A stretch of 5,948 nucleotides of DNA from contig JAAEMC010000028.1 of NCBI GenBank assembly GCA_024225895.1, positions 1-5,948 of the forward strand, given 5' to 3'. The stretch's first letter is position 1, and each line of letters begins with the position of its first letter. Position numbers and translations under genes: made by a program. This DNA comes from Desulfobacteraceae bacterium (lineage in GTDB: Bacteria > Desulfobacterota > Desulfobacteria > Desulfobacterales > Desulfobacteraceae). A model generated the notes under the pieces. The model did no database searches, was not told the origin of the DNA, and was given only the letters and a program-made list of their open reading frames with translations. Below, one piece after another: positions 1 through 5,948 of the stretch.

Positions 1-630
1 ATGGGTTTTCAGCAGGGATTTGATGAGGGCAAGGAACAAGGCACTGAAAAAGGGCATGCTCAAGGTTTTGAAAAAGGGGAAAAAGAAGGCCTTGAAAAAG
101 GGGAAAAACAAGGCTTTGAAAAAGGGGAAAAAGAAGGTTTTGAACAGGGCTTTCAAAAAGGCGAAACCGAGGCTGAGGCAAAAACCCGGGAAAAAGGCTT
201 AGAAATCCTCAGATCATTGGAAGAAACATTGAAAACCTCGGACACTGCCCTGGATGAAATGATCACAAAATATGAAGAAGACATTATTTCCCTTGTGTGT
301 AAAATTACGGAAAAGGTGGTTATGGCCAAACTTGAAACAGACAATGAAATTGTAAGGCATACGGTTATGGATGCCCTAAAGAGTCTGGCAAATCCTGAAG
401 AGATAGTTTTAAGCATCAGTTCTGAAGATTATGAATATATTGAAATGATCAAAGATGAATTTTTTGAAGTCATTGACTCTTTGAAGGGTGTTTCCGTAAA
501 TACCGATCCCTCGGTACAAAGGGGAGGGTGCAGGATAGAGACGTCAACAGCTTCAATCACAGCAGACCCACAAGAAAAATTAAAAGCTGTTTTTGATACA
601 CTGACCAGTCCGGGAGAAGATATTGAATGA
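1..630 (+). CDS. fliH: Flagellar assembly protein FliH (probably 5'-partial)
   Basis: FliH is the cytoplasmic stator-like regulator of the flagellar export ATPase; it binds FliI and docks it at the export gate and C-ring. Seen here: residues 2-54 carry a glycine at every fourth position without a break (14 glycines, GxxxG repeats rich in E, K, Q and F), the hallmark of the FliH central helix. A helical, charged stretch follows (about 55-95), then the C-terminal FliI-binding domain (about 96-205) with the typical RGGCRIE motif at 174-180. The first window base is an ATG, but no upstream sequence is available to judge a ribosome site, and family members usually have a further N-terminal segment before the GxxxG helix. 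I therefore think the true start lies upstream of the window and this is an internal Met. The stop codon (628-630) overlaps fliI. Identity is firm; only the 5' end is uncertain. Confidence 0.92.
   Translation: MGFQQGFDEGKEQGTEKGHAQGFEKGEKEGLEKGEKQGFEKGEKEGFEQGFQKGETEAEAKTREKGLEILRSLEETLKTSDTALDEMITKYEEDIISLVCKITEKVVMAKLETDNEIVRHTVMDALKSLANPEEIVLSISSEDYEYIEMIKDEFFEVIDSLKGVSVNTDPSVQRGGCRIETSTASITADPQEKLKAVFDTLTSPGEDIE
64..159 (+). repeat. 24-nt tandem repeat coding for the FliH GxxxG helix
   Basis: Three nearly identical 24-nt units (64-87, 88-111, 112-135) each encode G-[FL]-E-K-G-E-K-[EQ]. A fourth, degenerate unit follows at 136-159. The units differ by only a few bases, some of them silent (ggt/ggc). 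Each unit is two GxxxG periods, so gain or loss of a unit would keep both the reading frame and the glycine spacing. This suggests the helix length evolves by slippage or unequal exchange. Confidence 0.85.
612..625 (+). promoter_or_regulatory. Ribosome binding site and TTG start of fliI
   Basis: GGGAG (612-616) lies inside the last codons of fliH, six bases before the TTG at 623. The only nearby ATG (627-629) is in a different frame and overlaps the fliH stop. The site therefore decides for the TTG start and implies that fliI initiation follows fliH termination. Confidence 0.75.
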
Positions 631-1966
631 GAATCGTCTGAATAAGCTTGATTTTAACAAATATGCCAAGGCAGTGGATGATACAATTACCACCCGGCCT
701 GAAGGCAGGATTTCGCAGGTGGTCGGCCTTATTGCAGAGGGCGACAGCTTGGGGCTCGGGGTTGGCAGCCTCTGCAGCATCATTAATGATCAAAACCAGG
801 AAATCAAGGCAGAGGTGGTTGGCTTTAAGAAAGAAAAGGCCCTTTTAATGCCCTATGGGGATATCCGGGGCATCAGCATGGGCAGCCGGATTATTCCTGT
901 TGCGGATTCCCCGGTTGCAGGGGTGTCTGACGCACTTTTGGGAAGGGTTATCGACGGTATGGGAACTCCCATAGATGGCAAGGGCATCATTGAATATACT
1001 TCCCATTACCCCCTTTATGGGAAACCTGTCGGCCCCATGGACAGGGAACCTATCAAAACCCCCCTGGATGTGGGCGTGGCAGCCATAAACAGTATTATGA
1101 CCTTAGGCACAGGCCAGCGTGTTGCCATCATGGCAGGCTCCGGGGTGGGTAAAAGTGTTCTCATGGGGATGATGACCAAACATACCGAAGCCGATGTGGT
1201 GGTTATCGGGCTCATTGGAGAGCGGGGCAGGGAAGTGAAAGATTTTATTAATGACACCCTGCAAGAAGAAGGTTTGAAAAGAGCGGTTGTGGTTGCAGCA
1301 ACTTCTGATATGCCGCCTCTGGTCAGAATCCGGGGGGCATATTTAGCCACTACCATTGCAGAATATTTCAGGGACCAGGGAAAAAATGTGCTTCTCATGG
1401 TGGATTCCATCACCCGCTTTGCCATGTCATCAAGGGATGTGGGCCTTGCCGCAGGAGAACCTCCCACTTCAAGAGGATATACGCCTTCGTTTTTTGTGCA
1501 GATTCCCATTCTTTTAGAGCGGGCCGGGAATATGGAAAACAGTGGCTCCATCACCGGGATTTACACGGTCCTGGTAGAAGGGGATGATTTGAATGATCCT
1601 GTGGGGGATACGGTTCGTTCCATTGTTGACGGCCATATTGTACTGGACCGGGCTTTAGCCAACCGGGGTCACTATCCGGCCATTGATGTTTTATCCAGTA
1701 TTTCAAGGGTCATGCGCGATGTCAGCACCGATGAGCACAAAATAATCCGGGACAAGGCGGTTGGTGTCATCTCCTCATATAAGGGTGCAGAGGATATGAT
1801 CACCATTGGCGCCTATATTGACGGGTCTGACCCCAATGTTGACGAAGCCAAAAAATTGATGCCGGCGATTAATAAATTTCTCCGACAGAATATGGAAAAT
1901 AAGGTTGATTTGCAGAGCAGTGTCCAAGGGTTAAAAGAAGCGTTGGGCATAAAACAACAGGAGTAA
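623..1966 (+). CDS. fliI: Flagellum-specific export ATPase FliI
   Basis: FliI is the hexameric F1-beta-like ATPase of the flagellar type III export apparatus; it releases export substrates from chaperones at the inner face of the membrane. All hallmarks are visible: an N-terminal beta-barrel domain (about 20-95, with GRISQVVGL), Walker A AGSGVGKS at 171-178, the GERGRE segment with the catalytic glutamate (E200), Walker B NVLLMVDS ending at D261-S262, and the ATPase alpha/beta signature PAIDVLSSIS at 352-361 followed by the likely arginine finger R362. The 447-residue length is normal for the family. The start is a TTG at 623, because no in-frame ATG lies near it and the protein aligns naturally from there; GGGAG at 612-616 gives a good ribosome site six bases upstream. 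It overlaps the end of fliH by 8 bp, which suggests translational coupling. Nothing appears damaged. Confidence 0.97.
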   Translation: MNENRLNKLDFNKYAKAVDDTITTRPEGRISQVVGLIAEGDSLGLGVGSLCSIINDQNQEIKAEVVGFKKEKALLMPYGDIRGISMGSRIIPVADSPVAGVSDALLGRVIDGMGTPIDGKGIIEYTSHYPLYGKPVGPMDREPIKTPLDVGVAAINSIMTLGTGQRVAIMAGSGVGKSVLMGMMTKHTEADVVVIGLIGERGREVKDFINDTLQEEGLKRAVVVAATSDMPPLVRIRGAYLATTIAEYFRDQGKNVLLMVDSITRFAMSSRDVGLAAGEPPTSRGYTPSFFVQIPILLERAGNMENSGSITGIYTVLVEGDDLNDPVGDTVRSIVDGHIVLDRALANRGHYPAIDVLSSISRVMRDVSTDEHKIIRDKAVGVISSYKGAEDMITIGAYIDGSDPNVDEAKKLMPAINKFLRQNMENKVDLQSSVQGLKEALGIKQQE

Positions 1967-1980
1967 TAAAAAGGGTTGTC

Positions 1981-2439
1981 ATGAAGCGGTTTAAATTTAA
2001 ATTGGATGCAGTCCTCAATTACAGGGAATACCTGGAGCGGATTGCCCAGCAGAAGACAGCCAAAGCCCACATGGATATCACCAATTGCCAACAGGGGATT
2101 GAGCAGTTAAAAACGACCTTTTCTCAGTCCCGGGATATTCTGGATGATACCGTGGAAGAAGGAATAAAGGCATCGGCTTTAAAAAGTCATTACACCTATC
2201 TTGGGGCTATAAAGGGGGACATGCACTCTGAAATCAATAGAAGGACCCAATTGCAGGATGTTCTTAAAGAAAAACTTGTGGAATTAAAAAGGCGCAGTAT
2301 TGATAAAAAAGCCATGGAACTCTTGAAAGAGAAGCGGAAAAGCGAATATGATGATGAATATCGCAAAGCGGAACAAAAAAATCAGGATGAGATATCTTCT
2401 TTGAAAACAGCACGGGAGTCCAACCATGAAACGCTTTAA
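1981..2439 (+). CDS. fliJ: Flagellar export chaperone FliJ
   Basis: FliJ is a small antiparallel coiled-coil protein that inserts into the FliI hexamer, like the gamma subunit of F1, and escorts export chaperones to the gate. The product has 152 residues, close to the family norm of about 145-150. It is almost entirely helical and charged. It opens with the characteristic FKFKLDAVLNYRE (residues 4-16) and ends in the typical basic/acidic C-terminal helix (about 95-140: LVELKRRSIDKKAMELL, then KRKSEYDDEYRKAEQKNQDE). Sequence conservation is low in this family, so the call rests on the N-terminal pattern, length, helicity and position directly behind fliI. The gene starts 14 bp after the fliI stop, with an A-rich GGG element (about 1967-1975) as a modest ribosome site. 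Its 3' end overlaps the next gene by 14 bp. Confidence 0.9.
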   Translation: MKRFKFKLDAVLNYREYLERIAQQKTAKAHMDITNCQQGIEQLKTTFSQSRDILDDTVEEGIKASALKSHYTYLGAIKGDMHSEINRRTQLQDVLKEKLVELKRRSIDKKAMELLKEKRKSEYDDEYRKAEQKNQDEISSLKTARESNHETL

Positions 2440-3085
2440 GACAATTTTGTTTTATATTGCACTAATGGCATTGACTAACTTTTGTATTGCACAGGTCCCC
2501 ATGGATACCTGTCAATCGTTTAAATATGCAGGATATGCCTATGCTGCTGATAAGGATAAGGACAGTGATAAAGAAAAAGATAAGAAAAAATCAGATAAGG
2601 ATGATCCGGATGGACCACAGACAGGAGAGGCTCCCTGTCCGGAATGCCCGGAGTGCCCGGACCCGGCCAAGGTTATATTAAGGGGGCTCGAAGAAAAGAA
2701 AAAAAAGATTGCACTATCCAGACAGGAAATGAAAAAAGAAAGAAAAGAGCTGGAACGGTATGAAGAACAGATCGATGAGAAGCTTAAGAACCTGACCACC
2801 TTAAAAAAGCAGATCGAAACCGATATAACCAAGCTTGAGGAGAAGAAAACACAAAAAGAGTTGGATAGAGTGGCTGCCTATGAGACCAAAATAGGACGGC
2901 TTGTTAAAATGTACGCCGGCATGAAGCCCAAAAGTGCTGCCCAGATTGTAGATAAGATGAATCTGGAAGTTGCCCAGGAGATATTTTTACGTATGCGCGA
3001 AGCATCTGCATCACAGATCCTATCCTTTGTTGAAAGTGAAAAAGCTGCCAAAATCAGTGAACGCCTGGCCTTCAAGAAAAAATAA
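2426..3085 (+). CDS. MotE/YlxF-like flagellar protein with MgtE-N-like domain
   Basis: A 219-residue protein. Residues 1-22 form a basic start plus hydrophobic segment (signal peptide or membrane anchor; cleavage after about A22 or near A40 is possible, and there is no good lipobox at C20). A very charged D/K linker follows (41-62), then a CPECPECP cluster (Cys 71, 74, 77), a long coiled coil (about 84-158) and a C-terminal helical domain (about 156-213). That last domain has the KMYAGMKPKSAAQIVDKM pattern and a second, weaker copy at 187-213, typical of the MgtE N-terminal fold in MotE and YlxF proteins. In Sinorhizobium, MotE is a periplasmic chaperone for the motility protein MotC; in Bacillus, ylxF sits between fliJ and fliK. 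Position and domains match that group, but the exact role here is unknown. The ATG at 2426 has GGGAG at 2414-2418 and overlaps fliJ by 14 bp, so coupling is likely. Confidence 0.82.
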   Translation: MKRFKTILFYIALMALTNFCIAQVPMDTCQSFKYAGYAYAADKDKDSDKEKDKKKSDKDDPDGPQTGEAPCPECPECPDPAKVILRGLEEKKKKIALSRQEMKKERKELERYEEQIDEKLKNLTTLKKQIETDITKLEEKKTQKELDRVAAYETKIGRLVKMYAGMKPKSAAQIVDKMNLEVAQEIFLRMREASASQILSFVESEKAAKISERLAFKKK

Positions 3086-3087
3086 AA

Positions 3088-3099
3088 AACACCTGTGTT
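3088..3099 (-). terminator. Possible weak terminator for the minus-strand kinase gene
   Basis: A small dyad AACAC-CT-GTGTT lies about 100 bp past the kinase stop. Read on the minus strand it runs into a T-rich tract (complement of the A-run at 3081-3089). The stem is only 4-5 bp and the loop very short, so this is a weak candidate. No convincing terminator is visible for the plus-strand flagellar genes in the rest of the 114-bp convergent gap (3086-3199). Confidence 0.2.
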
Positions 3100-3199
3100 A
3101 GGAATCGTTAAAAAATAACTTGGTCTAAATTGTTTTGCAAAATCCCTTAAAAGACTGGATATTTTGAAAACAAAAGATACGTAATTTTTGAGCCGATCC

Positions 3200-5035
3200 T
3201 TATCGCTCCAATTCATTTTTTAAAACAATCCCGATATTTTCCAATGTATAAGGTTTGAGCACGTGGAATTCGGCCCCCAGTTTTTTTGCATCTTTAATTT
3301 TTTGGGAAACGGTAAATCCTGTTGCAAAAATTGCCTTTTGGCCGGGTTTAAACTCAAGAATCTGTTTATAGGTTTCCAGTCCGTCAATTCCGGGGTCCAT
3401 AATCATATCAATGATCAAAAGATCTGCATCACGGTTTTTTAAATATCCTATGGCTTCTTCTCCGCTGGAACAGGTGCTGGGGTTGTAACCCAGTCTTGTT
3501 AGAAGGCTTTGGGCGATCTGCCTTTGTTCCGGGACATCATCAATCACCAGGATGGTTTCATTATTGCCCGTGATATCCTCCACATTGACGGAAGGTATTT
3601 CATCTGGTACCGCATCAAAAGTTGCAGGGAAAAAAATTGAAATATTGGTGCCTTTCCCCGGGGTACTGTCAATATCAATCCTGCCGCCATGATCCAGTAC
3701 CGCTCCTTGAACAACAGCCATGCCTAATCCAGTGCCGCTCCTGCCCATGACTTTTTTGGTATAAAAGGGCTCAAATATACGTTCTAGATCTTCCTTTGAA
3801 ATACCGATCCCGTTATCAGTGACAGACAAGACTACATACTTTCCTTTTGGCAAATCATATTTTTTTTTTGTATTGGGCATCAGGTTATCCTGGGTGATTG
3901 TGATAAGTAAATCCCCCCCGTCCGGCATGGCTTCGGCAGCATTGAAAACAAGGTTCATCAAGGTTTTGGATAGGTGTACCAAAGATCCTTTGATATTCAT
4001 AATATCGCCTTCATACCGGGTTTTTATGCGCACCGTTGGATGGCGTGAAATAAATGCATGAAATTCCGGACTGGCCAGATAGTCATCCACGATTTGCCTT
4101 AAATCGACGATGCCGGAGATTTTTACACCTCTCCTGGAAAGGGTTAGAAGATCCTCCACCAGGGCAGCTGCCTTTGAACCCGAATTTCTGATCCGGACCA
4201 CCTTATTATACATGGGATCGCCTTTTTCCATATCTAAAAGCAGCAGATCCGGGTAAGTAACAATACCGGAAAGTATATTGTTCAGGTCATGGGCCACACC
4301 GGCTGCCATCTTTCCTACTGTTTCCATTTTAATAGCCTGGTGAAGTTTGCTTTCTATTTTGTCGCGATGTTCAATTTCAGCCAAAAGCTTTTCATTTAGT
4401 TTCCGGGCATCCTTCTCAGATGCCTTCAGATCAGATTGTGTCTCATATAAATTGGTCAAATATTCCATCCTGATTTTTAGAGAACTGTAAGAGAGTACGG
4501 AGACCAGGGTTAATGCAACAAACAAGCGCAGCATGAATTGAAAATGATCGTTGAAAAGATGGGGTGCAAACGCTGCAATGAAAATAGCTATACTTCCGAT
4601 AAACAAAGTGCAGACAATGATACCCATATCCTTTGAAAAAAAAATAAAGGCAAGAACAATAAACAGAAAAGTCCAGGGCGTATAATCAAGTTGTTGGTCG
4701 ATACCGATGGTCAGGGTTAAAAATATCCCAAAGACAACGAGCTGGCTTCGGAACACATACCGGTAGATATACAGCCTGGTTTGCTTGGCAATATCATTTT
4801 TCATGGTGAACATAATGATGATAAACCCAAGGAGGATATATGTCAGGGTGATAAGTCCCGCAATATTTTTAGTCAAGCCGCAGTTGATGTTAAAAAAAGA
4901 AAGAAAAGGCACCAGAAAGTATATGAAGATACGCAGCACCTCAGGATATGAAAGGAGTTGTTCTTCAAATATAAAAGATTGAATTTTTTGCCTGGATTTC
5001 TTCATTCTTTTGTTCCCTTTTTTGTTGGGATCCAT
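3200..5035 (-). CDS. Six-TM hybrid sensor histidine kinase with C-terminal receiver
   Basis: An inner-membrane hybrid kinase of 611 residues that would autophosphorylate on His and pass the phosphate to its own receiver. Seen: six hydrophobic segments (about 33-52, 57-77, 95-112, 119-134, 137-158, 165-184) with almost no periplasmic domain. A helical linker (188-235) follows, then a HisKA domain with H249 in GVAHDLNNIL. The ATPase domain has an N-box (N361-N365), G1 DNGIGI (407-412), F-box FEPFYTKK (421-428) and G2 GTGLGM (434-439). The receiver (about 494-610) has D499/D500, phospho-acceptor D543 in DMIMDPGIDG, T572 and K594. All catalytic residues are intact. There is no HPt or output domain, so the downstream partner is unknown. 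The ATG at 5035 has AAGGA 11 bases upstream; an alternative ATG at 5005 (residue 11) has AAGGGA at better spacing. The gene lies antisense between motE and fliK, so a link to motility is plausible but unproven. Confidence 0.93.
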   Translation of the reverse strand: MDPNKKGNKRMKKSRQKIQSFIFEEQLLSYPEVLRIFIYFLVPFLSFFNINCGLTKNIAGLITLTYILLGFIIIMFTMKNDIAKQTRLYIYRYVFRSQLVVFGIFLTLTIGIDQQLDYTPWTFLFIVLAFIFFSKDMGIIVCTLFIGSIAIFIAAFAPHLFNDHFQFMLRLFVALTLVSVLSYSSLKIRMEYLTNLYETQSDLKASEKDARKLNEKLLAEIEHRDKIESKLHQAIKMETVGKMAAGVAHDLNNILSGIVTYPDLLLLDMEKGDPMYNKVVRIRNSGSKAAALVEDLLTLSRRGVKISGIVDLRQIVDDYLASPEFHAFISRHPTVRIKTRYEGDIMNIKGSLVHLSKTLMNLVFNAAEAMPDGGDLLITITQDNLMPNTKKKYDLPKGKYVVLSVTDNGIGISKEDLERIFEPFYTKKVMGRSGTGLGMAVVQGAVLDHGGRIDIDSTPGKGTNISIFFPATFDAVPDEIPSVNVEDITGNNETILVIDDVPEQRQIAQSLLTRLGYNPSTCSSGEEAIGYLKNRDADLLIIDMIMDPGIDGLETYKQILEFKPGQKAIFATGFTVSQKIKDAKKLGAEFHVLKPYTLENIGIVLKNELER

Positions 5036-5089
5036 CCAAATATATATCCTTAATTTGCAGGAGATGTCTTTGCAGTCGAATACCTGTCT

Positions 5090-5118
5090 ATTATCAAATC
5101 AATTTTCTTTTTTAGCAA
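5090..5118 (-). promoter_or_regulatory. Candidate sigma-70 promoter of the kinase gene
   Basis: On the minus strand, TTGCTA (5118-5113) and GATAAT (5095-5090) are separated by exactly 17 bases. The -10 box matches five of six consensus positions and the -35 four of six. Transcription would begin near 5083, giving a leader of roughly 48 bases before the ATG at 5035. This is a pattern match in AT-rich DNA and is untested. Confidence 0.5.
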
Positions 5119-5205
5119 GCCTGAATGTTATTGAAGTTTTTACAGGGCAATATTTTCCCATAAGGAAGGTTTGCAGGAAATAAATTCCAGAAAAAATGGT
5201 GTTTT

Positions 5206-5223
5206 TGAGGCTGTGCCGCCTCA
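5206..5223. promoter_or_regulatory. Inverted repeat TGAGGC-N6-GCCTCA, possible activator site
   Basis: A perfect 6-bp dyad with a six-base spacer, GC-rich within an AT-rich intergenic region. Its centre lies about 90 bases upstream of the predicted start of the sigma-54 promoter, a distance usual for enhancer-binding protein sites. No T-run follows directly on either strand, which argues against a terminator. The binding protein cannot be named from the sequence. Confidence 0.35.
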
Positions 5224-5279
5224 TTTGATATTTTGTAACATCTTGAATTGAAAGAGTAATATCAAAACAGCTTGCCTGG

Positions 5280-5295
5280 TGGCACAATCATTGCT
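5280..5295 (+). promoter_or_regulatory. Sigma-54 (-24/-12) promoter upstream of fliK
   Basis: TGGCAC-N5-TTGCT matches the RpoN consensus at every conserved base, with the invariant GG (5281-5282) and GC (5293-5294) at the correct spacing. The expected start is near 5305, leaving a leader of about 30 bases that contains the AAAGG ribosome site at 5324-5328. Sigma-54 promoters need an NtrC-type activator (FlrC/FleQ-like in flagellar systems); none is encoded in this window. The site sits directly before fliK and points into it. Confidence 0.85.
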
Positions 5296-5334
5296 CTTTT
5301 GTAGAGCAAATAAAATACTATTTAAAGGTGTCTT

Positions 5335-5948
5335 ATGAATTTTGGTAATGTTGATATGAATATGAGTTTTGTGAACATGATGCAGAAGGATCTGTCAAAA
5401 GAGACTGTATTTAATTCAGATAATGCAGGTTTCACGGATGATATGGCAACGAACCAAGTATTTGCTGAAAAATTGAGCAAAGCCTTTCAAAGAGACAATC
5501 ATCCCGGAAATAACCACAATGGTGGGCCGGGCAATACCGATACTTTTGAAAAAGAATTGGACGAGATTGTTGGCTCGATGGCCACCGATCTTGAGAATGG
5601 AAATTCTGTAGGCTTTCTGGCTAAACTTAAAGCTATGTTTTTAATGATGTCCCAGGGGAATTTGGGAAATATCAGTATTAGTCCCGGAGGGGAACTGGCC
5701 GTAAAGCAGTTGCTGACCAAACTCGGATTTGATGAAGCCCAGGTCACGGAGTTAATGTCGGAATTTGCTGAACTTACATTAACGGTTCCGGATGACGAGA
5801 GCAGGGCAGCTAAATTTGATGAATTCTTTGACAATCTTTTTGAGCTGGCAAAAATCGGCTCAGGAACCGATAAAGATTCCAATTCCGATGAGGCACAAAA
5901 CCTTTTGGAAATTTCAGCCATTCCTTTTATTGAGTCCTTATTAAATTC
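5335..5948 (+). CDS. fliK: Probable flagellar hook-length control protein FliK, N-terminal part
   Basis: The frame stays open from the ATG at 5335 to the window end (204 codons, no stop), so the gene is 3'-truncated. The start has AAAGG (5324-5328) six bases upstream and lies behind a sigma-54 promoter. The product opens with a Met/Asn-rich stretch (residues 1-15), has an Asn/Gly/His-rich low-complexity segment (54-67), then helical parts (about 70-105 and 119-175) separated by a Gly/Ser-rich turn. It is acidic, has no cysteine and no signal peptide or membrane segment. These traits suit a FliK-type protein secreted through the flagellar export gate to measure hook length. FliK N-terminal regions are poorly conserved and the diagnostic C-terminal domain lies outside the window, so the call rests mainly on gene order (fliH-I-J-motE, then this gene). 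Another flagellar structural or export substrate remains possible. Confidence 0.68.
   Translation, partial: MNFGNVDMNMSFVNMMQKDLSKETVFNSDNAGFTDDMATNQVFAEKLSKAFQRDNHPGNNHNGGPGNTDTFEKELDEIVGSMATDLENGNSVGFLAKLKAMFLMMSQGNLGNISISPGGELAVKQLLTKLGFDEAQVTELMSEFAELTLTVPDDESRAAKFDEFFDNLFELAKIGSGTDKDSNSDEAQNLLEISAIPFIESLLN

Larger units (their letters stand above)
5036..5334. other. Divergent intergenic region between kinase gene and fliK
   Basis: About 300 bp, AT-rich, with stop codons breaking up both strands and no credible gene. It holds the candidate sigma-70 promoter for the kinase (left half), the TGAGGC/GCCTCA dyad (middle) and the sigma-54 promoter for fliK (right end). The word TTTGCAG occurs three times on the plus strand (5054-5060, 5069-5075, 5170-5176), twice as TTTGCAGGA. 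A smaller dyad GGAA-N5-TTCC sits at 5176-5188. Their role is unknown. Confidence 0.7.

Noticed and set aside
1015..1554. 179-codon minus-strand open frame opposite fliI
   Set aside because: It lies wholly inside the strongly recognised fliI gene and its translation shows no domain; it is a shadow of fliI codon usage.
3191..3200. GCCGAT word resembling a sigma-28 -10 element at the end of the kinase gene
   Set aside because: No TAAA box lies at the required spacing upstream, the match is partial, and it would drive antisense transcription into the kinase gene.
5117..5160. Minus-strand TGGGAA...TTGC resembling a second sigma-54 promoter for the kinase
   Set aside because: The distance between the GG and GC elements is one base short of the strict spacing and the -24 box is poor.
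5260..5275. TATCAA...CTTG near-match to an IHF site before the sigma-54 promoter
   Set aside because: The downstream TTR half does not fit the consensus spacing and AT-rich DNA gives such matches often.
5099..5287. 62-codon minus-strand open frame in the intergenic region
   Set aside because: It starts with TTG inside the sigma-54 promoter, has no ribosome site, overlaps the candidate promoter of the kinase, and its product resembles no family I know.
5499..5921. 140-codon minus-strand open frame opposite the last gene
   Set aside because: The plus-strand frame has a ribosome site, a promoter and the right gene context, and the minus-strand product is Ser-rich as expected for a shadow.

Overview
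The window is part of a flagellar assembly gene cluster from a Gram-negative bacterium. The best guess is a sulfate-reducing deltaproteobacterium of the Desulfobacterales (Desulfobacter/Desulfobacula-like). This rests on moderate-to-low GC, the fliH-fliI-fliJ-motE-fliK order, a -24/-12 (sigma-54) promoter of the kind used for flagellar genes in Gram-negatives, and a hybrid histidine kinase whose receiver motif I associate with that group. The taxonomic guess is inference only; no marker gene is present.

Layout. Positions 1-3085 (+ strand) hold a tightly packed set: fliH (probably cut at its 5' side by the window edge), fliI (8-bp overlap, TTG start), fliJ (14-bp gap) and a motE/ylxF-like gene (14-bp overlap with fliJ). 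FliH, FliI and FliJ form the cytoplasmic ATPase complex that feeds substrates to the flagellar type III export gate. The MotE-like protein is predicted to be exported or membrane-anchored and has a coiled coil followed by an MgtE-N-like helical domain. Positions 3200-5035 (- strand) encode a 611-residue hybrid sensor kinase with six predicted membrane segments, a HisKA/HATPase core and a C-terminal receiver. It lies tail-to-tail with motE and head-to-head with the next gene. Positions 5036-5334 are a non-coding divergent promoter region. From 5335 to the right edge (+ strand) runs the N-terminal part of a cysteine-free, low-complexity protein, most likely the hook-length control protein FliK.

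The fliH-fliI-fliJ-ylxF/motE-fliK order matches the classic arrangement known from Bacillus and many other flagellates. Here it is interrupted by the antisense kinase, and fliK has its own near-consensus sigma-54 promoter (5280-5295). The operon therefore seems to be split into an upstream export-ATPase unit and a separately controlled fliK unit, with a signalling gene wedged between them. I see no mobile element, CRISPR array, RNA gene or clearly new system. The most notable points are the kinase insertion, the sigma-54 promoter with an upstream dyad, and the CPECPEC cysteine cluster in the MotE-like protein.
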